The position numbers and the translations under genes were made by a program. Below the pieces are notes generated by a model. It saw only the letters and a list, made by a program, of their open reading frames with translations. It made no database searches and was not told the origin of the DNA. A stretch of 64,000 nucleotides of DNA from Elephas maximus indicus. Taxonomy: Eukaryota; Chordata; Mammalia; Proboscidea; Elephantidae. Below are positions 61,414 through 64,000 of this stretch, one piece after another (position 1 is the first letter of the stretch; the number at the start of each line of letters is the position of its first letter). Location: NCBI RefSeq assembly GCF_024166365.1, contig NC_064822.1, forward strand, positions 109,984,823 to 110,048,822. Direction: 5' to 3'.

Positions 61414-62399
61414 CTCCTCCTTAGTACTTCTCACATCTCTTCTCTTTCCTCCATGATCCCTTAGTACCTCCTGCCCTTCTTCTCATCCCCTTCCACTCTC
61501 CTGGTTTCTGTGCTTTCCCCCACTATTGCTAGCAGCTGCCCTTCCCCCAAGCTCCCCAAGACCCAGCCCCCACCCCAAGCTCCTCTCTCCAGTGCCTAGA
61601 GATCTCCCAGCACTGCCTTGTCAACCTGAGACCTGCCACCTCCCAGGATGGTACCCCAGCTCTATCACCAGGGGGGCTATTTTTATCCCTGGAGCCACCC
61701 CCGCCACTCTGTCCAGCCAGCTGCCAGAACTGGGGCTGCTTGCATAGCAATGGGAAATCAGGGGAGTGAGAGCAATGCTTGGTGGGGTGGGGGTCTGATT
61801 GTTCTTAGTTTCTGGAGTCCCATGTTCTGCATACTCCCCAGCTTCTGCTTCCACTGCCTCCCTGGCCCGTGTGGAATAAGGAACCAGGGAGAAGCCCTGG
61901 GCATCCAGAGTGGGGGTTCTGGGGGGACTGAAGCTTTTCCACAAATGGCTCAGGTGCCATTTGGAGCCTGGATGGAAAATCAGGGGTCCTGGGCACGAGG
62001 GTGGGCCTATGGGACTTTCGTTCCTGCAGAATTCTTGATGAATATTTGCTGAGCTAACCAAATAAAAAAAACCAAATAACCAAATAAAGGGGTGGACTAA
62101 ATAATAATCCTTTGCATTCATTGCACCACTTTATAGTTCCTAAGGTGCTTTCAAATGATCTCATTTGATCTTTGGGAGAATTCTGTGAAGCATATATTAT
62201 TTACCCATTTTACAGACAAGAAACTGGAGCTCAGAGCGACTTGTTCAAGGTCATACAAAGTGGGAAAATCTAGGCAATTTTCCCTGATTTTAATTGATGT
62301 CCTTTTTCTATTATATTTAGATGATTTCCCTGATTCTTTCAAGATCTGAGATTTTGGAGCCTCGAGATTAGCCAGTGAATCCCTTCCCCAGCATGCCTC

Positions 62400-62499
62400 C
62401 ACACCCACACCCACACCCACACCCACACCCACACCCACACCCACACCCACACCCACACCCACACCCACACCCACACCCACACCCACACCCACACCCACC
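62400..62499. repeat. (CCCACA)n hexanucleotide array
   Basis: About 16 uninterrupted copies of a 6-bp unit. The complementary strand reads (GGGTGT)n, a repeating G3 pattern. Confidence 0.97.
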
Positions 62500-62868
62500 T
62501 CCTCTCTGACCAGAGGCAATCTCCTTGCCTTTGTTCCCTGTCCCAACTCCTGTTCTTCACTATAGGGTGGGGAAAGCTGTGGATGGGTAGAGCATGGACA
62601 GGGGAAGGCGGCATTATGGTTGGGCTCCTTTCTATTTTTAAACTAAATTTAGGGCTAGAGGAAAACCATTGCTGACCCTTTGCTGGGGTCATCACATCTC
62701 TGCAAGTACCAGTCTCCTTAGCTCAGACACTGAGTGTAGAGTGTGCAGTGTGTCTGTGGGTGAGTGTGTGTATATGAATTTTTTTCCCCAGGAAGGGACA
62801 GTGGTTGCCCAATACTACTACTTAAGAACATTTAATAATAATACACTGGTACAGGTGATGCAGTGTGT

Positions 62869-62903
62869 GGGGGGGGGGGGGCGGTGGGGGGTGGGCGTGG
62901 GGT
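62869..62903 (+). repeat. Poly-G and G-run cluster
   Basis: A 13-base G run followed by further G3-G6 runs, a second G-quadruplex-type tract 370 bp from the hexanucleotide array. Confidence 0.88.
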
Positions 62904-63659
62904 GAGATAGAAGTAATTTGTCCAACCAGCTTGGTTCTATTGGGCAAGACAGCAGAGGAATGGACAAGATATCCTCTCAAAGGCTTTTCCAGTCTAAGAA
63001 ATCTCCACCTTTTCGGTAGGAGGTTTAGGTTAGTGCCTATCTGCCTAGAGTGGTGAGGACTGGGGTGAGGGGCAAGGTGAGGGAGAGGAGCTGGCCTGGC
63101 TTAGAGTTTGTTGGTGTTTCAGGCTGTGTGCAGCTGGCTACCACCTGCCTTTGCTCCTCCTCTCTCACCCGTTCCAAACCAGCACGTCCACAGAACAGGC
63201 CAAATGACTGATTCCCCTGCTTGCGGGGGCTGGGGGGCACAGAGAGGAAGATGCTGGACAAAGAGAGAGAGGGTTTCCTTTCTTTGAAAATCTGCAGCAG
63301 CCCTGCTTCATGGCAGTCAGGAGGTCACTAGAAAACAATTTCCAAACATTTAACCTCCATTTCTCTTGTTACTGGTGTCTCGGTATTCAGTGGAGATGAG
63401 AAACAGCAGGTTCCCAAACTTTATTTGTTTATAATCCTTAGAAGCTTTGGTACGGTGACGAGGTATTTTAATCTCTCCCTGCTTTGTGTGTGTGCACGCG
63501 CGCGTGCAGACTTCCCGTTATAAAATCCCAGCTTCGGGCCTATTTTTTTCATTTCACTTTCTCTTGTCATATTCATCCCCACTAACCCCTTTCCCTTATT
63601 TCCACACTGCCCCAAGTCCTAGACCCTAGCTTAAGGAGGTCATAGAAACCGGAACTCTT

Positions 63660-63900
63660 TTCGCTAGATGCGTTTGGCTTCACCTTAGTCGCTCCTTCTT
63701 AGCCTCGCCCAACCCCTCAATTGACCAATCGCGGCTCCCAAATACTTGTTTTGCTGATGTCATCTTCCAGCCAATCGGGCGGTGGGCTGGGGCTGTGTGC
63801 GCACATCCACTTCGCGCCGCAGAGGCTGGGCTTCTTTTCGCCCCAGCCTAAGCGAGAGCGGAGCATGAGGGTTGGAGAGGGAGTTCTCGTCCCCAGGCCG
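63660..63900 (+). promoter_or_regulatory. Promoter-like GC-rich segment, possible alternative PDE1B promoter
   Basis: Two CCAAT boxes (63725-63729 and 63771-63775), a CRE/AP-1-like TGATGTCA (63755-63762), a GC box GGGCGG (63777-63782) and local CpG richness after thousands of AT-richer bases. PDE1B is known to have a second transcript with a different N-terminus from a downstream start, so this may be its promoter. No recognisable second N-terminus is visible before the window ends. Confidence 0.45.
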
Positions 63901-64000
63901 CTCTTGGGTTCCTCTTCTGACAGCTACTGCACCATCCCATCAGTTCTCCCCTACCCCTGGGCTAGACTACCTCTCTTTAATTAATTCACAGTTAATCCCT

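Larger units (their letters stand above)
52228..64000 (+). other. PDE1B: PDE1B intron, continuing past window end
   Basis: No further PDE1B coding exon (the next should continue the calmodulin-binding helix) was found here. The intron holds L1-type 3' ends at 55074-55619 and 59222-59511, AfroSINEs at 57238-57369 and 61258-61413, an ancient L2-like fragment at 55690-55850, a hexanucleotide array at 62400-62499, G-rich tracts, and a promoter-like segment at 63660-63900. The rest, including 53100-55000 and 57650-59200, appears to be unique sequence. Confidence 0.75.

Noticed and set aside
61621..62121. 166-codon minus-strand frame in the PDE1B intron
   Set aside because: Overlaps a 134-codon frame on the other strand, no known domain, proline/serine-rich as expected for GC-rich non-coding DNA.
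62151..62546. 131-codon minus-strand frame rich in Val-Gly repeats (and a Val-Trp version in another frame)
   Set aside because: It is a direct translation of the hexanucleotide array; a 6-bp unit keeps all frames open. No start context, homology or splice signals.

Overview
The window is genomic DNA from a placental mammal. It carries two interrupted protein-coding genes on the + strand, long introns, and a dense load of interspersed repeats. The most informative repeat is a tRNA-derived SINE of about 150-220 bp. Its + strand form opens with 'agccctggtggcgcagtggttaag' -like sequence, has a tRNA B-box-like GTTCGAATCC, and ends in a 'gaatcgactcgatggcaacgggtttggttt' -like tail. This matches AfroSINE, which is restricted to Afrotheria (elephants, hyraxes, sirenians, tenrecs and relatives). 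At least 30 copies are recognisable. Together with an unusual L1-type LINE 3' end present in eight or more copies, this points to an afrotherian, most plausibly an elephant-like species. The species call is inference.

Layout. 1-7368 is intron of the first gene and mostly retroelements, including a reconstructable stack of L1 insertions. 7369-44347 holds 28 coding exons (3,099 nt; 1,032 codons plus stop) of NCKAP1L/HEM1, a haematopoietic subunit of the WAVE actin-regulatory complex. The first roughly 95-100 residues lie upstream of the window. The reading frame is intact across every junction. 44348 to about 51480 is 3' UTR and intergenic DNA. About 51480-52120 is a GC/CpG-rich promoter and first exon, followed by the first coding exon (52118-52227) of PDE1B, a calmodulin-dependent cyclic nucleotide phosphodiesterase. 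52228-64000 is PDE1B intron. It ends in a second GC-rich, CCAAT-box-containing segment that may be an alternative promoter. NCKAP1L followed by PDE1B is the known mammalian order (human 12q13). The two genes are neighbours but have unrelated functions: WAVE-driven actin assembly in blood cells, and Ca2+/calmodulin-controlled cAMP/cGMP hydrolysis.

I found no operon, CRISPR array, phage, or novel multi-gene system. The most interesting items are: two GC-AG introns in NCKAP1L, both at a Lys|Ala junction; an old L1 that received three younger L1 insertions whose target-site duplications are still readable; an L1 inserted into an AfroSINE; an antisense open reading frame shared by two separate copies of the same L1 3' end; inverted AfroSINE pairs inside NCKAP1L introns; and strong G-quadruplex-type tracts in the PDE1B intron.
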